DNA of 64,000 bases from positions 157,777,043-157,841,042 of the forward strand of contig CP136069.1 in the NCBI GenBank assembly GCA_032622095.1. The letters run 5' to 3'. Below are positions 19,745 to 31,530 of this stretch, in pieces (the stretch's first letter is position 1; every line of letters begins with the position of its first letter). The position numbers were made by a program, and so were the translations under genes. The notes under the pieces were generated by a model, which was given only the letters and a program-made list of their open reading frames with translations, had not been told where the DNA came from and did no database searches. This DNA is from Siphonodentalium dalli. Lineage: Eukaryota > Mollusca > Scaphopoda > Gadilida > Siphonodentaliidae.

Positions 19745-22024
19745 TGCTGGCATACGCCATTCCATTATTAACTGAATTTAAAAAAACAAAACAACAAATT
19801 AGACTTTTATATATATGCTAGGATTTTACAGTATTCAGGCTCATATTTCAAATTGTTTCATGATTCCTCCCCGCAATAGGTACAGTTAGGAAATTCCAAG
19901 CCACGGGGTTGGAAGGAAATAAAATTACACGCCATTGCGAGCTCGGCCTGTGTAAAAGGGGCGGGATGCAGCCGGAAAATCCCAGGAGCCCTCTAGCCAC
20001 GTCGCTGATGACTTATCAACTATATATTTACGCGATTGTATGCCGTTTCGAAGAAAAGATAATACATGCATGTTATACATTTGTGCACTGACCATTTGTT
20101 GTTAACTTATGTGGGTGATACTTAAATGTATATGTAAGGTCATCGTGGTGGGGGAATATTTGGAAATCATGCATATACGATGGGAATTTGCTAACAACGG
20201 GGAATGGTCCATGTCATGTAAGAATTGTCCAATAACTGGAAATGTTATGATACCTTTCAGTTTGAAACATCATGATGGGGTGGGTGTGCGAAATTAAATT
20301 GTCATATTGTTCTGAGTCACGTCTAGCCACGCCCCTGTGTATAAACAATATGGTGATACTTAAAATTCAAGCTAGTACATCATGTAGGCGTCTTTCTGAT
20401 AATAATTGGAAATTCAAGATACCCCATACGATTGAACACTATACTTCTATTCTTGCGTATTCTACACAAGACAAACAGTGAGAAAGAATCAGTAAACCCA
20501 TTTATGCAAGCTTTTTGTGTGCTTTCGACTTCTTAATAATGAGACAGTTTTACCTGGTACCCGCGTGTTGTTGGGCGCCAGAATATTCGAAAAATCACAT
20601 TTTATAAAGAGCGTTTTTAGTTCATTACCAACCAACGATGAAAATTGAAGATCACATTATTTTGGATGTTTCTTGTAGTGCTGTATGCATGGTGATGCAT
20701 ATGTATAACGACCATTATTTTTCATGTTTTATTGCCTGATAAATTATTATGGAATGTTAACTTATTTGATGCCGAATTAGATGGGGCATCTTTAAATCAA
20801 GAAAGAAAAAAAAAATAAACAAATACAATTGGATAGAAATATATTGCTCACATACACTGGCCGAATCCATAGCGCAACGACAAACTTCGGAAGAAACGTC
20901 CTTCAACTGGCGAGTCCTAATTCGAATTAAATAATAATTGAAATGTGTTGCTTTTCGGCGTGGACAACACAAACTGTCCGTGCTGAACTGTGGGCGTGTA
21001 GTCAGGTAATCAAGACAGAGCTGTGGGTCAGACAAAATGGATAGTTGGCTCCAATGTCAATTCAATTGGTGGGTTTTAAGTCAGATAATATTCTCAGCGT
21101 CGAGAATTCGTTAAAGAATAGACTCGGCGCAAGCGCCTCGTCTAATCTTTTAACGAATTCCCTCTGCTTCGAACATTATCCATTACCTAATCCCGTGATA
21201 GATGAGAGTATAACTCCACCGATGCGGTATGGCCAGAATCGTGTTGTATAATACCCACTAATTTCTCGTTTGGAAGGACATGGCGCAATTCAACAACAAC
21301 AATGATAAATATTGTAGTGGGAATAATATAGGCCGATACAGAACGAAATATATATATATAAACTTTAAGATCTTCGCATTCTTACCATAGTCACATGGGT
21401 TGTCAGCTGTCTTCTATGTTTCGCACATACATGAAGCAAACGCTCTTCATTCAAACCATATATAGCGAATAGACTACTATTAGTTTACAAGTTCAACTTT
21501 TCAACCTACCGCCGGGTTTAGACCCGGACAACAATATCAATTTTTGGGATAAATTTCGGCATTCTTCGATCTTTTTAAAGATTCCAGCCAAATTTTCACT
21601 TAACGTGACAAAATATTCCCCAACTAATATAGGGTGCAAATTTGGTCTTATATTTGACTGAAAGTTAATACAGGGCATTACTGGACCTGAGTCTAAACTT
21701 TACGCTGAATCTCTATTGGAAACTTTAACTAACGCAATTATATTAGAGCAAGCATAACCTATTTGCTCAGTCTAAAAAATTATTTGTGAAATCGAATTGT
21801 GAAAAATGTTACCAAAATGAGTGACAGAAAGACAACCAACCCCTCCCATTGTCGCCTCGTCCCTGGTGAGTGCAACTGATTACACATGAGGCCCATCCTA
21901 TCTATAACGGTAAGTATAACGACGACCAATAAAGCGAATTTCTCTATAATATAATTTATCAATTGTGTCGCAGTTGGCTGACCATACATTACCCGTCGAT
22001 ATGCTTAATTCTACCCGTAAAACA
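19745..22024. other. Non-coding stretch left of the proposed Harbinger right end
   Basis: No recognisable gene. Near 19875-19990 and 20270-20340 are segments sharing a 'tagccacg(tcg/ccc)ctg' motif with dispersed repeats. It contains the hairpin at 21103-21160. The open frames here are short and unsupported. Confidence 0.35.
21103..21160. repeat. Near-perfect hairpin with GAATTCGTTAAA arms
   Basis: GAATTCGTTAAAGAATAGAC and CGGCGC pair with GCGCC.. and ..TTTTAACGAATTC across an AAGC-like loop. A 58-nt imperfect palindrome of unknown role; a tiny MITE is possible. Confidence 0.75.
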
Positions 22025-22110
22025 GTTTGCGATTTCAAAACTTGTACCGGTACGGGTAGCTACCAGTACCCGTACCGGTACCCGTACCCGTTTGAAATCG
22101 CAAACTCGCT
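22025..22110. repeat. Palindromic right end of the proposed Harbinger element
   Basis: GTTTGCGATTTCAAAAC pairs with GTTTGAAATCGCAAAC around repeated TACCCGTACCGG motifs, ending CAAACTCGCT. It matches the left end at 9471 as a TIR, but because it is self-complementary it might be an independent small element. Confidence 0.7.
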
Positions 22111-22177
22111 AATATATGAAAGAAATGAGACAGACTGTTAAATTTACAATAATCAAAAGTGTCATTATTAAAATAAT

Positions 22178-22444
22178 TCACAACCTATATCTTGCAATTG
22201 TTTTTAATGAATGGATGAATGCTTTATTCTCAGCCATATCATAATATAGAACTTGACACAACCTAACATTATATACATATATACAAAAGGGGATATAGGC
22301 TAATGCAATTAAATATATTTTTAACGTCCATTGATTTGTGTAATGGCCCTGCCACGGTGAAGACAATGAGCATGTGCACGACTGCAGGAATGCTGGGGAC
22401 AGACCAACGTAAGACCGTCGAACTCTTACCAACATTCGCCACAT
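22178..22444 (-). mobile_element. Possible LINE 3' tail fragment
   Basis: Read on the minus strand, it ends TGAGAATAAAGCATTCATTCATT, a polyadenylation-like signal followed by short ATTC repeats as in CR1/L2-type 3' ends. The open frame over it has no retrotransposon motif that I can identify. Confidence 0.35.
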
Positions 22445-22924
22445 ACAGTAACAGAGGCTAAAACAAATGTCAAGTATGGTGAGACTTCAATTTGACCCCC
22501 TACCCATTTTACAGACTGTTGTGTTATTTCACATGAACCCACGTCGAAGGCTTTGAGTCCCCTTAATTACCACGGAACCCTGAACCTTTAACATTGTTTC
22601 CACACAGTATCTCCATCTTGATGTGTATGGTATTTCGATGAGGTTAAGGAGAGTAATATGGTCTCGTAATTAGTCCACACAGATTATTGCCTGTCAGAAG
22701 CACATTTGAGAATTTCATTCTCTTGAAGCTCGCCGGTTGTTATTTTTATTGAGGTTTCGGCGAACATAAACCATGTGTGAACCAGTGTGTACACCCAAAT
22801 TCATGTTTTTTTCTTTTCTGATTTTTTGTTCAGTAAAAAACATATCATTTCAAACATTACTTTCTTTTTCTTGACCACCATTATTTGGGATAGATAGGGT
22901 ATTTATCTATAATTTGTCTATTGG

Positions 22925-23240
22925 TAGATTCCACGAATCTCTGCTCTGGTTATGCTCATATATATCATATTTCACCAGTTGAACTAAGTACCTGGTGAAT
23001 ATCCATGATTTTGTAAACGATGCATAGCGAAATTGGCGTTACAAAAGTTGCCTAAATCATGTAAATCCTATACTGTGAAATACGCGCACTAGCGAACATA
23101 TATTAGCTAAGAGATGCATTATAGTTTCAATGTATAGACTTCCTTGTCAGAAATTCTAAATTTTCACTGGTTTTGAACTGGTGGATTGTGATCTCTACGG
23201 TCATAGCCAGAATACAACACAGACCAGCCTAGATCATGCC
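22925..23240. mobile_element. Diverged family-A MITE
   Basis: Left arm TAGATTCCACGAATCTCTGC, CTCTGGTTATGC and TTCACCAGTT; right arm GAACTGGTGGATTGTGATCT, CTACGGTCATAGCCAGA. Same order as in 6587-7033 but more diverged, with an unclear right end. Confidence 0.6.
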
Positions 23241-23301
23241 ACTGGCGACATCTCCCTAAATTGTCACTTCTTTCTATTTTTTCCTTGAGAGAAGTGACTG
23301 C

Positions 23302-23342
23302 TCGCTCTCTCCCTCTCTCTCTCGCTCTCTCCCTCTCTCTTC
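23302..23342. repeat. CT-rich simple repeat
   Basis: (CT)n with CCCT interruptions. Confidence 0.95.
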
Positions 23343-23461
23343 GTTACCAGTATGCATCTTTAAAAACAGCATGTGTCTTGCATGATTACTTATTATACCA
23401 CCATGACCGAAGGAAATGGTGGGAATATATCCGATACGATCGTCTGGCCGTCCCTCCGTCC

Positions 23462-23740
23462 GGGCATGTATGGATGCTCTCAACTCTGAGGGCATTTAAT
23501 GGAGTGTTCAATCGTTTTTAGGAGTTATTGATATTTGTTTATCTGGCAATGATGTGTTTTGTTCGTCCGAGCAGATATCTCAACCATAGTTTGTCCATCT
23601 TAATGCAATTTGGTATGTATGTTCACCACTATGAGGACATTTAACGCAGTGTTCTTTAGTTTTGTTCAGGTTTGCCGTTCTAGAGTTATTCACCTTTGTT
23701 AATCTTAAAGTGTTCATTGTATTTGTCCGTTTAACCTAAG
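23462..23740. repeat. Degenerate tandem duplication, about 150-bp period
   Basis: TGAGGGCATTTAATGGAGTG near 23490 corresponds to TGAGGACATTTAACGCAGTG near 23635, with similar GAGTTATT..TTTGTT blocks after each. Non-coding. Confidence 0.6.
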
Positions 23741-25477
23741 TATTCAGTAGCTCAGCCATAGGTCATAGGTATATATGCCCACACCAGGCGGTATGGCACA
23801 TGCATGCATGGATGTATGCATCGGCCGACAGCCCAGCTCTTGTTTGATCACAGAAAGGTGAAGAGAGAGTAAATAGAAATTCAGCATTTGTGACTTCTCC
23901 GTTTCTCCCTAATAATCTAATAGGGAGAAGAGACTTCTCCCAATTTGAATCCTCTGGGCTGAATTGAAAATTGGTGACACCATTTTTTCTCAAAAGCCAG
24001 ATGTTGTAAGTTGTTAATACATTAATTTCATTTGTGTCACTTCTATGTAACATACAAAGCACAAGAAGGAGCATCATAATAAATGAATGAATTGTATTTG
24101 TGAATATTTATCAGTGTGAACATTTGGAAAATTGAGCACATGGTCTGCTTTGAAAGAGGATTTTTTCTGAAATTTGCTGCAAAATTGTTTATTATTTGTG
24201 AATTTTGAGACATTTTATCTTGTCATCGATTGTCATCCAATACAGTAATTATACTGAAGCATCATACCCTCATAGCTTAATATCAGAGCATATGTCAACC
24301 ACGAGACAATTACGACAAAGGAAAATGGGCCACTTAACTACAAATGCACACTTTTAGCTTTGAATGGGCGGATCTATTGAATACTCAATGGCATGAGACC
24401 CCAATTAATGCTATGAGTGATTGCGTAAAGTGACCCGCAATATCAGGGACGCGGCTAGAGGATCTCCGTTTTTAAGGGCGGGTGTCCACATTGCAATTCC
24501 CAACTGCACCCCCCCCCCTCCTTAAAGCAGACTTAAATTTTCAGAGAAATATAATTTGCAAACCAACCCGCAAGTCACCAAGGAGAAGTCCATGCACCAG
24601 TCATTAACCGACAATTCTGAAATTTGAACATGACCAGATGTCCAGCATATACGTGAACATGTTCCCTCTTAGTGAACCCGATGAATTTTTGTATAGTCGA
24701 CTTTTCCCGGGGGAACTTACTTTAGGCGTTTATATGTCAAGTGAATAAAAACATTAATTTATAGAGATACAAGATTTATTGACAACTAATAATTCAAAAC
24801 ATCGATCGAGGAGCTGTAGAAAGAAAATCTTCATATTCTTATCAGGGATCCGTGACTCAGTGAAGTTTCACATTCTTATCAGGGATCCGTGACTCAGTAG
24901 GGAAAGTTTCTGGCGCATTATCGGCCAACATAAGCCGTGTGGCTATTGCGATCCTAATTCTAATCAAATTCTAAACCAGATCAGCGTGAGATAAACCACT
25001 CCCGATGCTTAACAACGTGTTACCCCCCCCCATCCACCCCATCCCCCGGACGAAATCTATACACATGGCTGCCAAATTACGCCAACATTTCTTATGAATA
25101 CACAAATATCCCGTTTAATTCCCAATACATTCATATATCCACATATATCAATGTGTAATGCATGCACTATAACATATATCTTCCCAATATGTATTGTTAT
25201 ACGATGAGAGTATCTAATAAATTGAATTGAAATTGAATATAGGTTATGTGTACATTTTAAATAAAATTGTCATATACCCAGTGATATACCGCAGATTTTT
25301 TACTGATATTGTCGATGTGCTTTCTTCTCCGTTTGCTAAAATTATAAACTAAGACTGAGGCCTATATACACGAATATAAACTTAGTCTGATGATGCACTG
25401 TATACATGAACCCGGCATAACAATCGAATGTGTGCAGTCAGCGTTTATCGGTCTTAGATCAAGCTTTTATATCGCTT
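23741..25477. other. No gene recognised
   Basis: Short open frames only. Contains a poly-C tract near 24513, a segment near 24448 of the 'GGACGCGGCTAGAGGATCTC' dispersed-repeat type, a C-rich tract near 25023, and near 25200 an AATAAATTGAATTGAAATTG sequence that may be a retroposon tail. Confidence 0.4.
24833..24898. repeat. Short tandem duplication
   Basis: ATTCTTATCAGGGATCCGTG followed by ACTCAGT occurs twice, about 34 bp apart. Confidence 0.9.
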
Positions 25478-26086
25478 GGCGGCTTATTTGAAGCCATGGT
25501 AAACTATCCACTTCATCGATAGACCAAGTCTTCTCAGCCGACAACAGCTGGATATATCGGTTGGGTTGATGCTGTTTTGACGAGTCCCGTCCCTCTACTC
25601 TCCCATAACAGACTGTCACTGAAAAGACGTACATGTACTACAGTTACACTGGGAGCCAACACGCGTACAACTGAATGTGATTCATCACCCTTCAAAAATG
25701 ATATATTATTTAAAGGTAAAGTGATGACACGATCGTTTAATATATTGTTTACATATATTTTCTGATATTGCGACACATTGACATTCTCTGGAAAGCAAGG
25801 CTTTGTTTACATATAAATTGTGTTGCTTTGACATTCAACTGACATATGCTATACGGATGTTTGATATCATCATTCTTGGGAAAGGCTATACCCTCTGTTC
25901 ATATACGTATTTTTGACATAAACCAAAGTCATACAGCAAGATAACTCCCGCCTCCGATTCTGGGCGTAACGTCTGTAATAGAAGAGTAACGGGACGGGCC
26001 TTGGTTCAAAATAGCATCAACTCAACCGACATCCCAAGCTGTTGTGGACCGAGAATACTTGGTCTACTTTATGGACTGAGCCGCCG
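25478..26086. mobile_element. 609-bp inverted-repeat element adjoining the 88-bp array
   Basis: Imperfect inverted ends of about 105 bp. The left has GGCGGCTTA, GATAGACCAAGTCTTCTC, GACAACAGCTGG, TCGGTTGGGTTGATGCTGTT and CCCGTCCC; the right (25976-26086) is the reverse complement. Open frames over the left arm are not genes. Its right border lies 3 bp from the first unit of the array, so the two may be one composite element. Confidence 0.75.
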
Positions 26087-26088
26087 AA

Positions 26089-26744
26089 GGCCCGTGTTCT
26101 AATTAAGAATCACTGGTCCCCGACACAGAATTAGACATAAAAGTAAAGCACCCGTATCTTACATGTATATAGAGGAGGTCCGTGTTCTAATTAAGAATAA
26201 CTGGTCCCCGACACAGAATTAGACATAAAAGTAAAGCACCTGTATCTTACATGTATATAGAGGAGGCCCGTGTTCTAATTAAGAACCACAGGTACCTGAC
26301 ACATAATTAGACATAAAAGTAAAGTACCTGTATCTTACATGTATATAGAGGAGGTCCGTGTTCTAATTAAGAATCACTGGTCCCCGACACAGAATTAGAC
26401 ATAAATGTAAAGCACCTGTATCTTACATGTATATAGAGGAGGCCCGTGTTCTAATTAAGAACCACTGGTCCCCGACACAGAATTAGACATAAAAGTAAAG
26501 CACCTGTATCTTACATGTATATAGAGGAGGCCCGTGTTCTAATTAAGAACCACAGGTACCTGACACATAATTAGACATAAAAGTAAAGTACCTGTATCTT
26601 ACATGTATATAGAGGAGGTCCGTGTTCTAATTAAGAACCACTGGTCCCCGACACAGAATTAGACATAAATGTAAAGCACCTGTATCTTACATGTATGTAG
26701 AGGAGGCCCGTGTTCTAATTAAGAACCACTGGTACCTGACACAT
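26089..26744. repeat. 88-bp tandem array, about 7.5 copies, with 264-bp higher-order pattern
   Basis: Units start at 26089, 26177, 26265, 26353, 26441, 26529, 26617 and 26705 (the last partial), each GG(C/T)CCGTGTTCTAATTAAG and so on. Variants recur every third unit: CCACAGGTACCTGACACATA marks units 3 and 6, and ATAAATGTAAAGC marks units 4 and 7. Arrays like this form the core of bivalve pearl/Helitron-related elements; membership here is inference. Confidence 0.95.
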
Positions 26745-27611
26745 GACTTCCGTTCGGAAAGGCGAAAGTGTATTAGCTGATTTCAAAGTAATTAATGGAA
26801 TTATTTTTTGTTATCCGGGCAAGGTGCCAAAATCTAGTATTTACATTAGGCTTAATTAGGTGCTTTATGTGAAACACATGTATCTTAAAAGCAACATAGG
26901 TTTCGTAAAATTAGCTTACAACCCCAAACACATCTTTAAGGTTTCTCATCGTCACAATGTTTCATCACCAACCTAGATATTTGTTCCTCTAACACACAAA
27001 CATTAACAGCACAGTAACAAGCAAATTGTCATTTCTATACAATTATTGAAAGGAGACCCGATTTATTGACTAGGGGTATCCAGAGATCATGCCATGAATC
27101 TCTACTCTGGCTACGCACATATAAATCATACTCCACCAGTTCAAAACCTGGGAACTGTATGATGTTCTGACAGGGAAGTTTATAACATTGAAAAAAACAT
27201 TGCACATCATATATTACTCAGTTAATAGTTGCGCAGTAGGTGAAGGTCCCATCCTGAGATCGCATGATTTGTGTGATTTTTCTTTGCGTCTTACAATCGT
27301 GGATTTCCTCCCGGTTAATCAATTCAATATTTCTTGCGATAATCGGATCAGAAAAGTCACAAAAATCATGCAATCTCGACCTGGAACCACAGAATACTGT
27401 GCAATAGTTCACCCCACCCATAAATGTATCCTTCTGATTGGTCGAGAGCTATGTCCTATATATGGTGTAGCTAAATCTACTGTCCAAACTCGCGTGCAAA
27501 ACGCAGTGAACAGAGACAACAATCTCGAGAAAAAATATATACAGAAAGGTATTACCAAGGCGTGTCCAAATTAAATTGAAACATTATGTGGACAATATTT
27601 TCGGGTAGAGT

Positions 27612-29018
27612 TCTCTATTCCGAAGGTTCATTATTCCGAGGGTTCGCTATTCCGAAGGTTCGTTATTCCGAAGGTTACCTATTCCGAAGGTTCATTATTC
27701 CGAAGGTTCGCTATTCCGAAGGTTTTCTATTCTGGGCGTATTTAACCAGAAATTAATCAAAATTTGCACCCACCACAAAAACCACACGAGGAATGAAAAA
27801 TACGATTACGCTAGTATTCATATATAGTACATTTATACATCAACTTCTAATTCCCAAATTGTCCTAGATATCGGTTATTAATAGCAAGAAAAGAGTATCA
27901 GTTTATCGTTCATTATGGAAAGTTAAAAACACGATGACTGAAATAAACTACATGTAAGAGATATAGTTTTTCCGCACTGGCAATCTGTATTTGAAAAAAA
28001 ACCATCAACATTCAAGGCCCATTTAATTTTCGAACCACCAGATCACATATATAAAATATATGCCACTATATATACCATTTGAAATATGAAGCTCTCTAAC
28101 ACTGTATTATCAGCTTATCCGGTGTAATAAACTGTGAACATGTTGTTTTTGTTGAGTTAACGCCGGGTTAACGACTTGTTTTTGTGCTTAAGGTTCATCT
28201 GGTTTTGTTGCGCAAAGTAAAGTGTATTATTTTCAATGGAGGGGGGTAACTCAATAATTTAAAGATAATGTTATTCCTCTTCAATTGAAAATACATTAGG
28301 TTGAATTATGTTGCATTCTGAGAGCCATGACATATATAAACGGGGGTATCTTTTTATGATTTAAGATGTTTTCTATTTCTCTAGGGGCATCTTCTGATAC
28401 AGACGTTTGGAATGGTGATGAACTATATATATAGTGTTTTAATCATATTTTATGGCACATGTTGTGTTTAAAACCTGATATCAAGGCACTATAAAAAATA
28501 GCCGATGACTCGAAAATTAAGTGGGCCTTACAATTCAATACAAATTCACAATTGCAGTTAGGTTCAACTCATACCCGTCTATTCAACGACATTCTGCTTC
28601 GCAGTATTCATTAAGAGTTATAGTCCCGCTGTTTTAATCCCGCCTTTATTTGGCGTATTGTTGCCTGTAAGATTATTGAGATATAACGCCATTACGCGAT
28701 GACATTAAACCGCATCGAAAGAGCAATTGTGTGGGCTGCCTGACGTGATTATGTATTGGAAAATAACGCCATACATAATGACATTAAGTCTCAAGGAAAC
28801 CCGCGAAAAAAAATAATAACATTTATTGTTTCAATGTTTTAAGTTATTTCCTTCATAAAAAAGAGTCTTCGTGATAAAGAACCCTATCAATACTTGAATA
28901 TAGAATTAACCTTTTAAAAAAAATTCTTCGGAATAGCGGACCTTCGAAATAGCGAACCTTCGGATTAGTGAACTTTCGGAATAGTGAACTTCGGAATAGC
29001 GAACATTCGGAATAGAGA
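27612..29018. mobile_element. Foldback-like element with tandem-unit TIRs
   Basis: The left end (27612-27726) consists of about seven copies of a 16-bp unit, TATTCCGAAGGTTCGC. The right end (about 28925-29018) holds about six inverted copies (GCGAACCTTCGGAATA). Both ends terminate in TCTCTATTCCG. The interior of about 1.2 kb is AT-rich without a coding frame. TIRs built from short direct repeats are typical of FB/TU-type foldback elements. No target duplication is evident. Confidence 0.8.
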
Positions 29019-29354
29019 CATGTTCCCATATTTTCACTGGAACGACGTCAACTTGCGAAGTGGAAACATTCGGTTAAAATCACGTTACACAGTTTCGGGT
29101 TTTCGTGCCTTTGAAACAAATGCTAAATACTGCGCGTTTCGGTTTATTTATCGAGATTTCAACACATTCTTGCGACGATTATGTTTCTCATAAAATGTTT
29201 ATCGGTAAGTGGATAATCACATTTGTTCTCAGTAAAACGCGTTGTACATGATTTCTTTTAACGTCTTGCGAAGGAATTTGAACAGTCCAACATTTTGTGT
29301 TGGTATGCTACGGTTATGTAGTATATACATGCTACACGTTCGGTGAAATATAAT

Positions 29355-29472
29355 AAATAGAGCATGTCTTGTCTTTGACTACGCGGGTATAGTGCCCAGC
29401 GAAGCGTCGTGAACTATACCCACGCAATTGGGCACTGTACCCGCGTAGTCAACTCCAAGCCATGCTCTATTT
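29355..29472. repeat. 118-bp palindrome with ACTACGCGGGTATAGTGCCC arms
   Basis: AAATAGAGCATG and GACTACGCGGGTATAGTGCC on the left pair with GGGCACTGTACCCGCGTAGTC and CATGCTCTATTT on the right. The loop holds a second GAACTATACCCACGC copy. Probably a small hairpin MITE inside the family-A copy. Confidence 0.8.
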
Positions 29473-29600
29473 ATAAAATAGAATATTAAGGAACAAGTTT
29501 TCACAAAGAAATATATTCCCTGTGTTATTTTGTTCAATGCAATACAGTCAGAACAGGTCAGAACATCAACAAGTTGCCATGTTCTGTGATTATATATTAT

Positions 29601-30360
29601 GAACTAGATAATCGGCGGCGTGGGGACACAATTTGATTTTTTTTTAAATTTTGATTAAAAAACAAAAAAATAGTAAGTAAAAGTTTTTAATTTTGATTTA
29701 GATTGAACTCCTTGCTCAATTTAACAAAAAAAAACACTTTTTAAAAATCAAAGTTAAAAATGCCATTATAACATCCGTCGGGGTACCCCAAGTCACTACA
29801 CCAAATTTGGTTGAAATCGGTCCAGGGATCTGGGAGAAAAAGTGCAAACAGACAGATCATGACTACTCAGGCTCTTGTATACATCGAGAACATATATATA
29901 GTGTAGGTCACTGGTCCGCATTTGTGTGCACAAAATTTACCCTCATTTTGACATAGGATTGTGATGTAACAGAATGGTTAGTGATTGATTTGTTTTCGGT
30001 CAAGTGATGTGGTCGTGGTCATTTCCACGTCATTTTCCATTTATCAATTCATGTTTTTCTTTACAAGTAATTGCCTTGTATTGTAGTATTTTTCTATAAC
30101 CCATAGCATATATGCATGGAGTTAGACAAATTAATGGCTACGATATAATCCGAACAGACATCACACCGAACGAATCAGTAAAACATGTTAATTTCCATCT
30201 ACAATTGTTTGTATAAAATCACAATTTCTCATTCCGCTAAATCTACGAACCTACGATTACCAACATAAATCATAAATAGTATGTGTCCTTAGTAACTACA
30301 AACATCTTCCAATCACAAAGAATTTTCGAGTAAAATGAAAGTTAATTGAAACTTATAACG
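29601..30360. other. No gene recognised
   Basis: Contains a poly-T/poly-A-rich stretch (29636-29765) and CCAAATTTGGTTGAAATCGG near 29803, a phrase common in dispersed repeats. No coding evidence. Confidence 0.4.
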
Positions 30361-30816
30361 TTAAAGGTACTCAATCCGATTCGATGGTCCCCATATCATC
30401 AGATTCCAACAACAACAAAGGTTTTGATATGCCGCTTCAGTTATCAGAATCGATTAATTGCCCAAAATTAATGCTATCCACAGTCAACTATAGTATAACA
30501 TTGCCCAAAAACCTGTTATTTATAAACATTTTGTTTAACGAAATTTGGCGGTTTGTCAATTATCTGACACAAAAAAGCCACTTGATTTTAGAGTTATCCA
30601 TTTTCATCCGCAATTTGGTCCTGAGACAGTCTTCTCATCGACTTTTACTGGGCCACTCAATATTCCAGATGGTGGAAAATAATAGATTTAAAAAATCGAT
30701 ATCTGATCACTCTGAGCTTTGATGTGTGGGTTCGTCGTCTCGAATCAAATATGTTTTACCACCGAAGCCAAATAAATAATAATTGATGGGCGCTTAATAG
30801 GATTGAGTAAATTTAA
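30361..30816. mobile_element. MITE family B, copy 3
   Basis: Begins TTAAAGGTACTCAATCCGAT and ends GGATTGAGTAAATTTAA. It shares CTTGATTTTAGAGTTATCCA, CGATATCTGATCACTCTGAG and CGAAGCCAAATAAATAA with copies 11305-11655 and 12195-12535. The 112-aa frame across it is not a gene. Confidence 0.85.
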
Positions 30817-31044
30817 GGAACGTGACTAGAAGGTGTTCGTATGGGGTGTCCAACATGAAATGAGTCGCCACCAAACCTATATGTCACCACGTTGGTGATT
30901 GATATCAGGACACGGAGTGTCCATAGTGTACTTAGCATTATCAACGATATCTCGAAAAATGTAAACGGTGAGTGAAGTTTGTGGGATTTGCCGGTCATAT
31001 ATATACTGCATTTAACCTGTTTTTCTTCGGGGTAGTAACTGCTC

Positions 31045-31530
31045 GCTTCTTCTTATACGATTCCATCGCTAAGTGGAATTCATTTCGGTGTTGGTTCAAA
31101 AGGTGCACTTTGGAAATTATAGGATGGATTCCCCATCGCCAAACGGAGCCCATATATATAGCCACGTCACTACCTCGATATATTATAAGAATGCGGATCA
31201 GTTTGAAATTATTGGAATATAGCACCCCTCGTCTGAGAGCAGATATATCACGTCCCTGCTTCGATATTATGGTGGACACTCCCTCACTAAATAGAACCTT
31301 TATAGCCAGGTCCCTTCCTCGGTATGTTATGATAAAAGGGCCGACCAGTGTGAAATTATAGGATTATCACCCTCTCCTATAACTGAGAACCTTACCACTT
31401 CCCTGCTTCCATATTATGGAGGGCACCCCGTCACAAAACCGAGCGACATATATATCCGCGTTCTACATGTAGCTGCCTCGATATGTTATGACAATGGGCG
31501 GATCGGTTGGAAATAATCAGCATATCAATC
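31045..31530. repeat. Degenerate tandem repeat, about 150-bp period
   Basis: Blocks ending TCGATATATTATAAGAATGC..GAAATTATTGG (31173), TCGGTATGTTATGATAAAAG..GAAATTATAGG (31319) and TCGATATGTTATGACAATGG..GAAATAATC (31472) are related copies. Non-coding. Confidence 0.7.

Larger units (their letters stand above)
9471..22110. mobile_element. Putative autonomous PIF/Harbinger transposon with nested insertions
   Basis: The ends match as inverted repeats (TAGCGAGTTTGCGAT, then GGGTACGGGTA motifs) and are flanked by AAT at 9468-9470 and 22111-22113, a 3-bp duplication as expected for PIF/Harbinger. Inside are a SANT-domain gene (+) and a DDE_Tnp_4-type transposase (-), the two-gene layout of that superfamily. 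At 12.6 kb it is far longer than usual; nested elements at 10531-10914, 11305-11655, 12195-12535, 14664-18820 and 19243-19744 explain about 5.7 kb. The left end is well placed, about 200 bp before the SANT promoter. The right end is less certain, because 22025-22110 could be a separate MITE of the same family. Confidence 0.6.
27084..29600. mobile_element. Family-A element carrying a nested foldback element
   Basis: The left end is AGATCATGCCATGAATCTCT, then CTCTGGCTACG, CCACCAGTTCAAAACC and TTCTGACAGGGAAGTTTATA. The right arm from about 29470 (AAGGAACAAGTTTTCACAAA, GAAATATATTCCCTGTGTTA) is inverted, but its outermost 60 bp are not recognisable. The open frame 27188-27574 is not supported; its 3' part resembles 37823-37990. 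Confidence 0.6.

Noticed and set aside
26089-26744. CRISPR array
   Set aside because: The 88-bp units abut directly with no variable spacers, and the DNA is eukaryotic.
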